A stretch of DNA of 46,498 nucleotides from JAFGDH01 sp964441265 (GCA_964441265.1 CAYYKJ010000011.1:1-46498); one strand, 5' to 3'. Shown: positions 32,223 to 41,836, counted from the stretch's first letter. Made by a program: numbers and translations. The notes: generated from the sequence alone by a model not told the origin.

Positions 32223-35200
32223 CTAACTCTGGAAGACCGCCAGGATATCCTTTTCGGCGGCGTATCCCCTTTCAATCCATATTTCGTGTGCCTCTCCGCA
32301 TTTCTCCTCGGCGTCTTCTATCCCCTCCGGGCAGCAGGCGTCTACGCCGCTCGAAGTTTCCATGCAGATCAGCTTCCCGTACCTGTCGTCCTCTATCTGG
32401 TATTCCCTGTCCTCGCATTCGCTGTCGCTCTGGCATCCCCCTGCCCCTATGCTGCAGTTTTGGTTGTTGTTATCCATCAGCCAGCTGCAGTATTCCGTCC
32501 CTCCGGGGTGTCCGCTTCCCGGGAACAACACGTTGTACGTACCCGCCCAGGTCCTTGTGTTCTCGCAGGAATCCGCGAAATTGATCAGGGTTTCCTCTGT
32601 CTTGATGGTCTGGAGGGTGTAATCGGCGGATGCCCTGAAGGTGAAGGTCTTCTTTGGAGAATCCCCTATTCCCGGGGTTTTCGGGTAGCAGAACACCTGG
32701 TAAGCATTCGTGTCCTTGAATTCCCATTCCAGCACCCAGTAATCGCCCACGACGTTGTTGCTCTTGGGCTCCCTGGAGCAGGTCATGGAGGAGCTCTTCT
32801 GCGCCCATGACTTTGGTATTTCCAGACGGACGCTTTCGACCTCCAGCATCTCATCCTCGTTTTCCGTTGTGCTAAGGTTGAATCCCAGGAAAACCTGCTC
32901 CCCCTCCTTTATCGGCTGATCCATGACCCCAAGGGAGAGCTTCACGGGAGACGGTGAAATCAGGGAGGGCTTCTGCTGCCTGACCAGCGCATTGTCCCTG
33001 CTGAGCCTCCTCCATTCCTCCTCGCTGATCACGTCCACCTGGAGGGTGGAGTCGACGTGATAATCGTAAACCGTCTTCAGAGTCAGGGGTATGTATTTCT
33101 TCCTCATCTCGTCGACGCTCTCCCTTTTATCCGTGGACAGAGTGTCTATGCCGAGCAGCTTCCTCTGGTGGATTACGTCGAAGCATCCGATACTCCCCAG
33201 CAGATTAACCGGGATTATGTCCTTCTTGATGATCTCGGTGAAATTCGGGTATTCGTCCTTCCCGATATTGTATTCGTACAGCTTTCTCTTGAATTTGTCC
33301 TTGTCTCCCAGATGGAGCATGGGCGATGGGGAATACTCCCCGGTCATTGGCTCGGGGTTTATCTGTATGCCCTGTATGTAGGAGGACAGGGAGAAGCTCA
33401 CGTTCCTCGCGTCGAAATCCCCCCTGTTGTTGAGCTCGAAGCGTACGGAGAAGGGCTCGCCGAGATAGATACCCGCTGCCTTGAACCTCTCGATTTCGAG
33501 ACCTACGGGAGCTGCAGCGGTCCGGTCGCTGCTGGTATACTGTCCCGAGGTTATCTGCTGGGCATAACCCACCGGATTGGTGAAGAGAAGCCAGGTCTGC
33601 CCGAAGGTGTTCTGGAACTGCTCGAAAAGCCCCCCCATCGGCTCCATGAAATCGGTCACGCTGTTGTGGACTGCGGGCCACCATTCCCCGAGGAATGCCG
33701 TTCCTATGGTCTGCTCCCCCACGCCGAAACCGAATATCACAAAAGCTATCAGGAGAACCATTATCCCCATATAAGGCCGGCTGGATGCCGGGGTCATTAT
33801 TCCCGTGAAGAACGCGATCAGCCAAACCACTCCGAACACGACGCCACCCGTTCCGACGAACATCGTGACCCCGAGTCCTCCCGCCCCGAAAACTGTGAAC
33901 CCCCCTATAAGGAGCATTATTATCAGGAACAGTATCTTGTCTATGTTCTCGTAATTGGCCGTGGTGCCCCCGAGACCCTTCCCTATTGCGCGGATCAGGT
34001 TCTCCCGCTCGGTAGGGACCGGAAGGACCAGGAAGAACGCGATGGACAGCCATCCGAGAACCGGTGACTGGAATATACCTCCCCCGAATGCCCCGAAGAT
34101 GTATATTCCCATATAGAGAGCAACAATCACCCTGCCTATCGATCCGATTATCTGGTCTGGGTGGAGTGGGTCGTATTCCACGGGAAGTGAGAAGTACGCT
34201 CCGAACACGAACAGCAGGAGTATGAGATTCGACAGCGGGAAGAAGGTGCTGTGGAGACCGAGCCCGAAGAATATTATCGCCAGTATCTTCATCATCTGCT
34301 TGGTCGCGCCGAACCCCGTGTTGTACGAGTTCTCCCTGGTGGCGAAAAGGCTCCCGAAGGTGAACCTGTCCGATTCCTCCTTGTCTATCAGCTTTATCTG
34401 CTGGGGATTCGGGACCAGTGTATAGAACGCCATGCACGCGAAAGAGACTATGAACTGCCATATCCCGGTCATCGCCGCTATGGCCACGCCGATCACGATC
34501 AGGAACAGGCTGAAGATTACGGTCTGGACATGATGGCCCGTCTTATCGGCGATCCTGTTGATGAATTTGAAGGGCCTTTTCATCCTTTTCTCTTCGTATT
34601 CCTTCGCCGATTTCTTCTTGGATTGAGCCTCTCCCTTGGTCAGGATCCCCTTCATCGCATTAGAAAAGGTCTCTTCGTGCTCTTTCTGCTCCTCCTCTGG
34701 GAAGGACTTGGTATCAAACCTCTTGACCAACGAATCATCATCCACCAGCTGGGTCAATTCATCTTCCAGTTCTTTCTCGTGTTCTCCCAATCCCATCTTC
34801 TTTATGTTGGTGTCCACCTTGCCGATTTTTCCGGCGGTGGCCTCAAAGGCCCCGAAGGTCCTTTTTAGCTTGCTGTAAGAATCATAAAATTCCTTTTTCT
34901 TTCCGGGGGCTGGCTTTCCGGTTATTATCCATCCCTTTTCCGGATGATTCACCACACGCAAATCGGGTCCGTATTTGTCGGCGAGGTACTGGAGTCCGTG
35001 CTGCTCCAGATATTTCAGTCTTTCAGTCATTTGCTGGCCTCTGAAGTGGACCCATTCGTCGTAGTAGTAGTCGCTGAGCAGCTGACCTGTCAGTCCCAAC
35101 GTTTGGTGGGGACCGGTTATGTCGTGTGCCGGGCAGAAGAAGGAATGTATTTTCCCTTCCCCGGAGGGTGCCGGACCGGATACCTTCGTTTTCTCTTTCC

Positions 35201-35969
35201 CGCATTCCTCGCAGAATTCGCTTATCATCGGGATCAATTTATGGCCGACCCCGTGCCTTACCCTCTGGAAGGTGACCTTGCACGAATTGCAGTAATAAAG
35301 ATCATCCCCGACCTGCTCCAGCGGATAGGACCTCTGAAAAAGGCTCATGCAGTTCGGGCATGGGTTTTCCCCCCTTCCTCCCCCTGGCGGGCGCCCACCT
35401 TCAGGGGCTGGAGGTTCCCCTCCCCCTCTTTCTGGCCGGCCTTCTGGTGGTTGCGGTCTCTCACCCTCCGGAGGACGTTCTGGTATTTCTCCTCCCCGTC
35501 GCTGTCCGCGGGCTCCCGCTCCTCTTTCTCTTTCAGCCTGGATGAATCTGGACTCCTCCGGAATTTCTCTGTTCTTGCTGACCAGATATTTTGCGAATTT
35601 AAGGGCCTCCTGTGGCGTTAGGTTATTGGATGCAAGGCTGTTGGATATTGTTCTGGCAAGCATCTGGAAATCTGAATCATTGAGCTTTTTTAATTTTCTC
35701 GGCCTGTTTTTCGGAAGATATCTCCCTTCCATCATCGGGATTATGTACGGGAGGAGGTCCTTTCTCATGAAATTGAAATAACTTTTCCTTGTTTTTCTGC
35801 CGATTTTTCCCCAGTCAATATCCAAATCTTCACATAAAGTGTCTCTCACGGTTCTGTACGCTTCTTTGTCCCGAAAGAAATTTTCCTTCGCCATTTTTCC
35901 CCTTTTGACCCCGCCCCTTTTCACTTTGAAAAAAGGAAAGATTTTTTTTACATCCACCATCCGAATCAC
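32223..35969 (-). CDS. Large protein: zinc ribbons, membrane bundle, Cys-rich ectodomain
   Basis: This 1248-aa protein is of no recognised family. Residues about 25-150 are helical and basic. A Pro/Gly/Arg/Glu low-complexity linker (about 155-200) follows. Two CxxC zinc-ribbon-like motifs come next: CPNC with CNSC near 205-235, and CEEC with a later CPAH near 253-280. Two membrane blocks lie at about 480-520 and 555-760. The C-terminal part (about 790-1248) is beta-rich and ends in a Cys-dense domain (CSIGAGGCQSDSEC, CMETSSGVDACC). The topology implies zinc domains inside and the Cys domain outside. A TATA-like TTAATTAATTA lies about 27 nt upstream of the start. Later Mets at residues 4 and 26 are possible starts. 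Confidence 0.65.
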   Translation of the reverse strand: MIRMVDVKKIFPFFKVKRGGVKRGKMAKENFFRDKEAYRTVRDTLCEDLDIDWGKIGRKTRKSYFNFMRKDLLPYIIPMMEGRYLPKNRPRKLKKLNDSDFQMLARTISNSLASNNLTPQEALKFAKYLVSKNREIPEESRFIQAERERGAGARGQRRGGEIPERPPEGERPQPPEGRPERGGGEPPAPEGGRPPGGGRGENPCPNCMSLFQRSYPLEQVGDDLYYCNSCKVTFQRVRHGVGHKLIPMISEFCEECGKEKTKVSGPAPSGEGKIHSFFCPAHDITGPHQTLGLTGQLLSDYYYDEWVHFRGQQMTERLKYLEQHGLQYLADKYGPDLRVVNHPEKGWIITGKPAPGKKKEFYDSYSKLKRTFGAFEATAGKIGKVDTNIKKMGLGEHEKELEDELTQLVDDDSLVKRFDTKSFPEEEQKEHEETFSNAMKGILTKGEAQSKKKSAKEYEEKRMKRPFKFINRIADKTGHHVQTVIFSLFLIVIGVAIAAMTGIWQFIVSFACMAFYTLVPNPQQIKLIDKEESDRFTFGSLFATRENSYNTGFGATKQMMKILAIIFFGLGLHSTFFPLSNLILLLFVFGAYFSLPVEYDPLHPDQIIGSIGRVIVALYMGIYIFGAFGGGIFQSPVLGWLSIAFFLVLPVPTERENLIRAIGKGLGGTTANYENIDKILFLIIMLLIGGFTVFGAGGLGVTMFVGTGGVVFGVVWLIAFFTGIMTPASSRPYMGIMVLLIAFVIFGFGVGEQTIGTAFLGEWWPAVHNSVTDFMEPMGGLFEQFQNTFGQTWLLFTNPVGYAQQITSGQYTSSDRTAAAPVGLEIERFKAAGIYLGEPFSVRFELNNRGDFDARNVSFSLSSYIQGIQINPEPMTGEYSPSPMLHLGDKDKFKRKLYEYNIGKDEYPNFTEIIKKDIIPVNLLGSIGCFDVIHQRKLLGIDTLSTDKRESVDEMRKKYIPLTLKTVYDYHVDSTLQVDVISEEEWRRLSRDNALVRQQKPSLISPSPVKLSLGVMDQPIKEGEQVFLGFNLSTTENEDEMLEVESVRLEIPKSWAQKSSSMTCSREPKSNNVVGDYWVLEWEFKDTNAYQVFCYPKTPGIGDSPKKTFTFRASADYTLQTIKTEETLINFADSCENTRTWAGTYNVLFPGSGHPGGTEYCSWLMDNNNQNCSIGAGGCQSDSECEDREYQIEDDRYGKLICMETSSGVDACCPEGIEDAEEKCGEAHEIWIERGYAAEKDILAVFQS

Positions 35970-36083
35970 TGGAAATCCATCTGATTCCTGTTAATTAATT
36001 ATCCTAGCAAGGTTAAAAATTATGTTTTCCGGGGAAGGCGCCGGATGGCTCATTCCTTCCCGGTCAGATCCTGTATTTCGGGG

Positions 36084-36539
36084 CTATTTTTTGGTTGCCC
36101 GAAATTTTGTATTTTCGCCCGTGCTCTCTTTTTGTATGAATCTTGCTATATGTTTCGAAAAGGTCTCGAAGTCCTCCAGATCTTTCTTTAGGTGATAACA
36201 GACCTCGTCCGCGTCTATGTCCCCGTACCTGTGGATCAGGATGTTGCGGAACCCGGCAGCGAGGGAGAACCGCTTCGCGAAAGGCTTTGGAAGAACGCCC
36301 CTTTCTCCCAGTATTTCTATCACCTGCTTATAAGTTTCAGGCTTTCTGAGGCCTTCTTTTGAGATTATCATTTCCCCTATCTCAAGAACGATCTCTATGG
36401 AGAGCTGGAGATATCTCTCCACTGCACCTCTCAGGGTCGGGTCTTCTTTGATATCCTCCTTTTTGCGTTTCCGGTAGGATTTTAGGAGATCGACATAGCC
36501 CTTCAAATCCGATATCTTGGAAAATATTTCGTTCTTCAT
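36084..36539 (-). CDS. hepT: HepT-type HEPN toxin (second pair)
   Basis: The 151-aa product carries the HEPN motif RX4HXY as R98, H103 and Y105 in FRNILIHRYGD, nearly identical to the motif of the pair at 19663. The rest is helical and of usual HepT length. The gene overlaps its upstream MntA partner by 4 bp. Ribonuclease activity is inferred. The 114-bp gap after it (35970-36083) holds only the promoter of the 1248-aa gene. Confidence 0.82.
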   Translation of the reverse strand: MKNEIFSKISDLKGYVDLLKSYRKRKKEDIKEDPTLRGAVERYLQLSIEIVLEIGEMIISKEGLRKPETYKQVIEILGERGVLPKPFAKRFSLAAGFRNILIHRYGDIDADEVCYHLKKDLEDFETFSKHIARFIQKESTGENTKFRATKK

Positions 36540-36967
36540 GACAATCCCCTCCGGAGTACCCTTTTCATTCCGTTTTTCAGGTATATATTATCGTAAAATT
36601 TCCTGTCCAGATACCTTGACATGATATCGGCTTCCACAGTTACCTTCTTATTTATGTCCCTGTGTGTTATGCTCCTCCCGTCCCTTATAATATTGAAATT
36701 CAATGAAAGCGGAGCCGAATTCATCAGAACCACGTCAACCCTGTCTTTACCGAAAATGGATACCGCCTCATCCATGATTATCATCTTCCTTTTGATCAGC
36801 TCCTTCTTGGTCAGGCTTTCATCAGCAAATATACCTATGTCTATGTCACTGAGAGGACCCGTTTTGCCCTTGGAGAAAGAACCGAACAGATAGGAAACCA
36901 AGACATATTTTTGACTGTCCAAAAATTTCCTGAACTTCTCAAGATCCCTTTCGAATTTCCCGTTCAT
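36536..36967 (-). CDS. mntA: MntA-type antitoxin (second pair)
   Basis: The 143-aa nucleotidyltransferase has GS-x10-DxD as G29, S30, D41 and D43 in FGSFSKGKTGPLSDID. It would adenylylate the HEPN partner's tyrosine, as in characterised MntA/HepT systems. The gene comes first and overlaps the toxin gene. It is more AT-rich than its neighbours, which fits horizontal spread of such modules. Confidence 0.8.
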   Translation of the reverse strand: MNGKFERDLEKFRKFLDSQKYVLVSYLFGSFSKGKTGPLSDIDIGIFADESLTKKELIKRKMIIMDEAVSIFGKDRVDVVLMNSAPLSLNFNIIRDGRSITHRDINKKVTVEADIMSRYLDRKFYDNIYLKNGMKRVLRRGLS

Positions 36968-36975
36968 GTTTATTC

Positions 36976-36998
36976 TATAACGGGCATTTAGTTATAAA
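36976..36998 (-). promoter_or_regulatory. Promoter with dyad for the second MntA/HepT pair
   Basis: Inverted 6-bp arms TATAAC (36976-36981) and GTTATA (36991-36996) are separated by 9 bp. The distal arm belongs to the minus-strand TATA-like TTTATAAC centred about 28 nt before the start at 36967. The dyad could be an operator; TATA-like composition makes chance possible. Confidence 0.45.
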
Positions 36999-37054
36999 TT
37001 TAGCAGATGCAACAGAACATAAAGATTGTTGAAAACGTATACGTATATTTTACG

Positions 37055-37717
37055 TCATTTACTGCCAACCATCTTTAGAATCTTGGGAACCATCATCTCC
37101 GGGCCGCCTTCCACAACCACGTCTTTGATCAGTCCCTTCTTCTCATAGTAATCAATGAGGGGGGCGGTCTTCTTCTCGTATTCCTTCAGCCGGTCCTCGA
37201 TCACTTCCCTGGTGTCGTCCTTCCTGTGGACGAGCTCCCCGCCGCACTTGTCGCATATCCCCTCCTTCTCGGGGAGCAGGGGAGGCATGTGCAGGTCGCC
37301 TATATGTATGTCAGCGACGTTGTATATTTCTCCGCAGTTCCTGCATACCCTCCTGGCTGTCATCTTCTTTATGAGGATCTCCCTGTCCAGCTTTATGTTG
37401 AGTACGTGGTCTATCTCGGTGATCTCACCGAGCATCTCCGCCTGGTTGATCGTCCTGGGGAAGCCGTCCAGAATGAAACCCTCTTTGCAGTCTTCCTTCT
37501 TTATCCTTTCCTTCAGAATCTTTACGGTGAGCTCGTCGGGCACGAGCTCCCCCCTGTCCATTATTGACTTCAGCTTCTTCCCGAGATCGGAGCCGCTTCT
37601 CGCTTCGGCACGAAACATGTCCCCGGTGGAGATGTGGGGAACGTTCAGAATGGATTTCAGCCTTGATGCGTAGGTTCCCTTTCCCGCCCCGGGTGGTCCG
37701 AGGAATATCAGCTTCAT
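37055..37717 (-). CDS. adk: Adenylate kinase with Cys4 zinc lid
   Basis: This 220-aa enzyme interconverts ATP+AMP and 2 ADP. The P-loop GPPGAGKGTYA covers residues 7-17, STGDMFR binds AMP, and the long lid carries CRNC and CDKC, four cysteines placed to bind zinc. This long-lid form is the bacterial type rather than the short AdkA of methanogens. A GTGA element precedes the start, and an ATATATTTAAATG TATA box lies about 40 nt upstream, implying a short leader. Confidence 0.93.
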   Translation of the reverse strand: MKLIFLGPPGAGKGTYASRLKSILNVPHISTGDMFRAEARSGSDLGKKLKSIMDRGELVPDELTVKILKERIKKEDCKEGFILDGFPRTINQAEMLGEITEIDHVLNIKLDREILIKKMTARRVCRNCGEIYNVADIHIGDLHMPPLLPEKEGICDKCGGELVHRKDDTREVIEDRLKEYEKKTAPLIDYYEKKGLIKDVVVEGGPEMMVPKILKMVGSK

Positions 37718-37771
37718 AGAATCACGTATTGTATTTGTATGGAAAGTGACATTTAAATATATTCCATGGAT

Positions 37772-39901
37772 TCAGTCCTGGAAGAAGAAGTCCGCCTTCC
37801 CGGTTTTGGCTGATTTTATGACGAAATCAGCGAACCCCTCGAACTCCTCCACGGCGATGGGCTTTCCTCCCAGGGATATGATGAAATCTGATATGGGACA
37901 GGTCATTTCGTGGAGCGCTGACCTGACTTCGTTGAACACGATTCCCCCGGAGCCGGGAGCCAGATTCTGATCGATCACACCGATCGCCTTCAGCCCCTTC
38001 GTCAGTTTGATCAGCATTTCCCTGGGGAACGGCCGGAAGACCCGTAGCCTGAGCAGTCCGATTTTCTTACCCTTCTTTCTCATTTTTCTTACGGCTGCCT
38101 TTGCTATAGTGGAATTGGAGCCCAGGATTATGAGGGCGGATTCAGCGCCTTCCATCATGTAGGATTCGATTATTTCGTATTTTCTCCTGAACCGCTTCGA
38201 AAAGTCATTCTGGACCTCTTCTATGACCTCCAGAGCGTTCTTCTGGGCCAGATGGACCTGCTGGCGGAAGTACGGATATTCAGCCATCACCCCTATCCCC
38301 TGGGCCATCGGTTTTTTCGGGTCAAGGAAGACCTTCGGCCTGTAAGGGGGAAGGAATTTGTCCACCTTGGACTGGTCAGGAATCACGACCGGCTCCCTAG
38401 TGAACGACATATAAAAACCGTCCATGTTAATGAAGGCCGGGAGCATTACCCTTGGATCTTCGCATATTTTGTATGCCATTATTATGGAATCGAGAACTTC
38501 TTGATTTCTTTCGCAGAAGAATGTCAGCCAGCCGGCATCCCTTTGGTCAAGGATGTCATTGTGATCGCAGTTATGAACAATGAAACCATTCACAATATAA
38601 TTATTAGTTCCAGTTTCAATATTGTATACTGTCTTTTTTGTGTCTATTAACTCAACTTCATTTATTTTCATTTTTTTCTTAACTGATTTTATTGTTGTAT
38701 TAAAAACATTATTTAATTTTCTCATGATTTTTGGTCTGCACATTACAAAAAATTCAGTTGCACAATTAATGTTAACCAGGGCACAATCGGTTTTCCCCTT
38801 TCTTTTAGAAATATAGGTCTTGTATTTGAAACCCAGATAATCAAAATAAGATAATGCCCTTTTAATTATAATTCCATTGGTGTTGTAAATGGTTAATGAT
38901 CTTGTTTTTTCATATGGTCCAGTCCCTTCGGAATCATATAATCCAGATAGATATCCCCTACAAAAATTTAAATTCCTTTTTGGTTTTATAAAATCCTTGA
39001 ATTTTTTTGCTTCTTTATGTCCGGATATTATCGCTCCATATTGTCCGTCCTTTTTTCTATAATCATGTTCTCTAATTCTAAATCTGAAGTGATTTGCGTA
39101 TTTAATAAATGTATCAATGAGTTCCTTGTCTTTTGCATTTAATTGAAATCGATAATACTTATGCTTTTTAACATTCAGTTTATAAATACAGCCATCGACA
39201 TCCGTAACACCCGATAACCAACCTCGCATAAACTCATCATTTTCATCAAAACCATATCCCACCCATTTCAATTCCTTGTTTTTTAATGAAATTGCTTTTA
39301 TCCAGCGATCATTGTTTGGATGATAGTAAAACTTATGATCACCCGTGCAAACCAAGTCAAATTTATCGGTTTTTAATTTTACAAGTTTATCTGTTTCTCT
39401 TGTAAAGGTTCTTTTGACCTTTGTCGGAACAAAATCCCCTCCACCCGGTTTTCTGTTCACTCCTAAAACAACATCACCTTCTTTGATCTCACTTATTTTT
39501 TTATAGCTAAGGTCACTCATCAATACTTGTGCTTCCCGAGTAAAACACCAAAGTGTGATCGGAGCAGACAAACCCCTTGAAACGTTGACCATCACGATAG
39601 GCAGACGAAGGCCGGAGGCGATATATATGACCTCATGCATTAACAGCGTTCCCTGGCTGGAGCTCCCTGTGAACGTGCGGGCCCCGGTGGCCTGGGAAGC
39701 CACGGCAGCGGACATCACAGAATGCTCGGATTCCACGGGAACAAATTCACCCGGGAATTCACCGTTCGCCTTCCATTGAGCAATGGTCTCGATGATTTCA
39801 GTCTGCGGGGTTACGGGAAAATTTGGCACAACCTGAACTCGAGACAATCTCGCTCCCCACGCCGCAGACGCATTGCCGTCTAGAATGGTCTTTTTTCCCA
39901 T
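37772..39901 (-). CDS. porA: 2-oxoacid:ferredoxin oxidoreductase alpha subunit (PorA) with intein
   Basis: After removal of a 326-aa intein the host protein is about 383 aa, the normal length for the PorA alpha subunit of pyruvate (or related 2-oxoacid) ferredoxin oxidoreductase. The N-extein has WGARLSRVQVVPNFPVTPQTEI and the conserved ESEHSVMSAAVASQATGART. The C-extein starts CDHNDILDQRDAGW and includes GSNSTIAKAAV and LRVFRPFP. The intein sits in the conserved SAPITLW/CDHND loop near the cofactor site. No beta, gamma or delta subunit gene lies alongside, which is unusual because por genes are commonly clustered. Substrate is uncertain. Confidence 0.88.
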   Translation of the reverse strand: MGKKTILDGNASAAWGARLSRVQVVPNFPVTPQTEIIETIAQWKANGEFPGEFVPVESEHSVMSAAVASQATGARTFTGSSSQGTLLMHEVIYIASGLRLPIVMVNVSRGLSAPITLWCFTREAQVLMSDLSYKKISEIKEGDVVLGVNRKPGGGDFVPTKVKRTFTRETDKLVKLKTDKFDLVCTGDHKFYYHPNNDRWIKAISLKNKELKWVGYGFDENDEFMRGWLSGVTDVDGCIYKLNVKKHKYYRFQLNAKDKELIDTFIKYANHFRFRIREHDYRKKDGQYGAIISGHKEAKKFKDFIKPKRNLNFCRGYLSGLYDSEGTGPYEKTRSLTIYNTNGIIIKRALSYFDYLGFKYKTYISKRKGKTDCALVNINCATEFFVMCRPKIMRKLNNVFNTTIKSVKKKMKINEVELIDTKKTVYNIETGTNNYIVNGFIVHNCDHNDILDQRDAGWLTFFCERNQEVLDSIIMAYKICEDPRVMLPAFINMDGFYMSFTREPVVIPDQSKVDKFLPPYRPKVFLDPKKPMAQGIGVMAEYPYFRQQVHLAQKNALEVIEEVQNDFSKRFRRKYEIIESYMMEGAESALIILGSNSTIAKAAVRKMRKKGKKIGLLRLRVFRPFPREMLIKLTKGLKAIGVIDQNLAPGSGGIVFNEVRSALHEMTCPISDFIISLGGKPIAVEEFEGFADFVIKSAKTGKADFFFQD
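38570..39547 (-). mobile_element. Intein with LAGLIDADG endonuclease in porA
   Basis: The intein spans 326 codons from Cys1 (CFTREAQVL; residue 119 of the precursor) to the terminal His-Asn (VNGFIVHN), followed by +1 Cys. The block B motif CTGDH and block F/G (YNIETGTNNYIVNGFIVHN) are intact, so splicing competence is expected. Two dodecapeptide motifs, LSGVTDVDG and LSGLYDSEG, define a DOD homing endonuclease with its acidic catalytic residues. The interval is far more AT-rich than the flanking extein sequence, a sign of recent transfer. Confidence 0.92.
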
Positions 39902-39931
39902 AAAACTAATTTGTCTTCCGGGAATATTAAT

Positions 39932-41836
39932 TTACCCGATGAATATCGGCCTTTTTGTGAGATACCTGCTCAGGGATAGCCTTCTGAATGGGAATCCTTT
40001 CGTCTTCGATTGTATCTCCTTGACCAGGTCCTCGAGCGACATCTCCCTGACCTTTCCGGTTTCCCTGTACCTCACGGGCAGCTTACCGGATTCCTTTTCC
40101 TTCTGGCCCACAACCACCGTATGGGGAACCCAGCTCACTTCGGAATCCCTTATTTTTTTACCCACGCTCTCCACCCTGTCGTCTATGTCCACCCTTATGT
40201 TTTCGTTGTCCATCTTGTCCGCGAGTTCGTCGCAGTATCCTTTGAAGCTCTCGTTAACAGGGCACAGCCTGACCTGGGTGGGGGAAAGCCAAAGCGGCAG
40301 GACCGGATTCTTCCCACCTTTCTGCTCCATGTATGCCTTCTCCAGAAGTGCGTAAATCACCCTCTCTATCGCCCCGGAAGGGGAGAGATGGAGTATTATG
40401 GGGTGTTTCTTCTTGTTGTCCCTGTCCGTGTACTCAATCCCGTACCTTTCAGCGTTCTCCACGTCTATCTGGTCAGTAGAAAGCGCGGCGGCCTTGTCAA
40501 GTGCGTCCACGAAGTTGGATTCGTACTTGAACACGAAATAGAAGAACTGCTTGTCCCACATCTCCACCAGCACGGGCTTTCCTATCTTCTTGACGAAATT
40601 CTTCACGAAATCCCTGTTCTTCTCGTAGAAATCCTTTACTATCCTCACCCCGATCTCAAGGTCCTTCTTGATGGGGACCCCTGCCCCTTCAAGTACCTTC
40701 TTCGAAAGGTCCAGCCTAACCATGAGCTCTTTCTTCGCCTCCTCCACGTCCCTGCAGAATGCATGACAATCCGGCATGGTGAACGCCCGAAGTCTTCGAA
40801 GGCCTGCCAGTTCCCCCCTCTGCTCGACCCTGAAGGAATACCTGCTCATTTCGTATATCCTGTAGGGGAGGTTCCTGTAGGAGATGTTGGCGTCATGGCT
40901 CATCAGGAACTGCCCGAAACAGGCGGCGAAGCGGAGGAAGACCCTCTTGTTCGGGGTCTCGATGGTGTACTGTCTCGCAGGGAACCGGTTCAGATAGCTC
41001 TTCAGGGACGGATGCTCGTAATCGTACATTATGGGGGTCTCCACCTCCATTGCCCCGTATTCCACCACCTTCCCGGTGACCCATTCCTCGAGCAGGGATT
41101 TCACCAGCTTTCCCGCGGGCATGTAGCGGAAGTTCCCCGGGTCGGATCCGGGCTCGTAATCCACCAGCTCAAGTCTCCTCATCAGCTTCACGTGGGGAGG
41201 CTCCTCCTTGGCCGCCCTGCTCTTTGCCATCTCGTAGAGGGCGAACTTCTCCAGATTCCTGTGTTTGGAGAAATCGAATCCCTTGACCTTGCCCCTTTCT
41301 ATCTTTACCTTGTTCAGCTTGCCGTCCGTCCCCATCACGTACCATTCCGATTTGAGCTCCTTCTCTTCTTTCTTGACTGCTTCGGAGACCTCTTCACCCT
41401 TCTTTCCCTCGGAGGATATCTCCCTGGAGAGTTCGGCGAGGGGATGGCCCTTGCATGACACAGTAAATTTCTTATAGAAACCAAATGGCGCTCTTGATAT
41501 AGTATAACCTTTTTCTTTGAGATATTTTTCCATTTTTTTTAATATTTTTAGGGCCGTTTCTACAGAACCCGGTTTGGAACCAAAAAGTAAATGTACATAA
41601 GGATAAATCATAACGTTTTTTGTTTTTATTTGATTGCAAACTTTAATGATATCTTCGACCGCCTTTGAAACAATAGACTCTGGGTTTTTTTCATCGGATT
41701 TTTCAACGGCTATCCTGACGAACAAACAATCTTTCATTTCACCCTTTTTCATACTCTCTGATATTTTTTCCGCCATTTTCGTGGGTTTTGTGACTTCGTA
41801 GCTTACTTTATCTACGTGCAGCAACAATTCTTTCAT
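39932..41836 (-). CDS. thrS: Threonyl-tRNA synthetase, archaeal type
   Basis: This 634-aa enzyme charges tRNA-Thr. Residues 1 to about 140 are the archaeal editing domain (starting MKELLLHVDKVSYEV), which removes mischarged serine. The class II core shows motif 2 (SFRVEQRGELAGLRRLRAF, near 332) with the DCHAFC zinc/threonine site, motif 3 (PSGAIERVIYALLE, near 484), and an anticodon-binding domain starting about residue 525. The first ~125 codons (41836 down to about 41460) are AT-rich, roughly 30-38% G+C per 60-bp line, against about 58% immediately after. Its start overlaps the endonuclease gene by 29 bp. Confidence 0.93.
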   Translation of the reverse strand: MKELLLHVDKVSYEVTKPTKMAEKISESMKKGEMKDCLFVRIAVEKSDEKNPESIVSKAVEDIIKVCNQIKTKNVMIYPYVHLLFGSKPGSVETALKILKKMEKYLKEKGYTISRAPFGFYKKFTVSCKGHPLAELSREISSEGKKGEEVSEAVKKEEKELKSEWYVMGTDGKLNKVKIERGKVKGFDFSKHRNLEKFALYEMAKSRAAKEEPPHVKLMRRLELVDYEPGSDPGNFRYMPAGKLVKSLLEEWVTGKVVEYGAMEVETPIMYDYEHPSLKSYLNRFPARQYTIETPNKRVFLRFAACFGQFLMSHDANISYRNLPYRIYEMSRYSFRVEQRGELAGLRRLRAFTMPDCHAFCRDVEEAKKELMVRLDLSKKVLEGAGVPIKKDLEIGVRIVKDFYEKNRDFVKNFVKKIGKPVLVEMWDKQFFYFVFKYESNFVDALDKAAALSTDQIDVENAERYGIEYTDRDNKKKHPIILHLSPSGAIERVIYALLEKAYMEQKGGKNPVLPLWLSPTQVRLCPVNESFKGYCDELADKMDNENIRVDIDDRVESVGKKIRDSEVSWVPHTVVVGQKEKESGKLPVRYRETGKVREMSLEDLVKEIQSKTKGFPFRRLSLSRYLTKRPIFIG

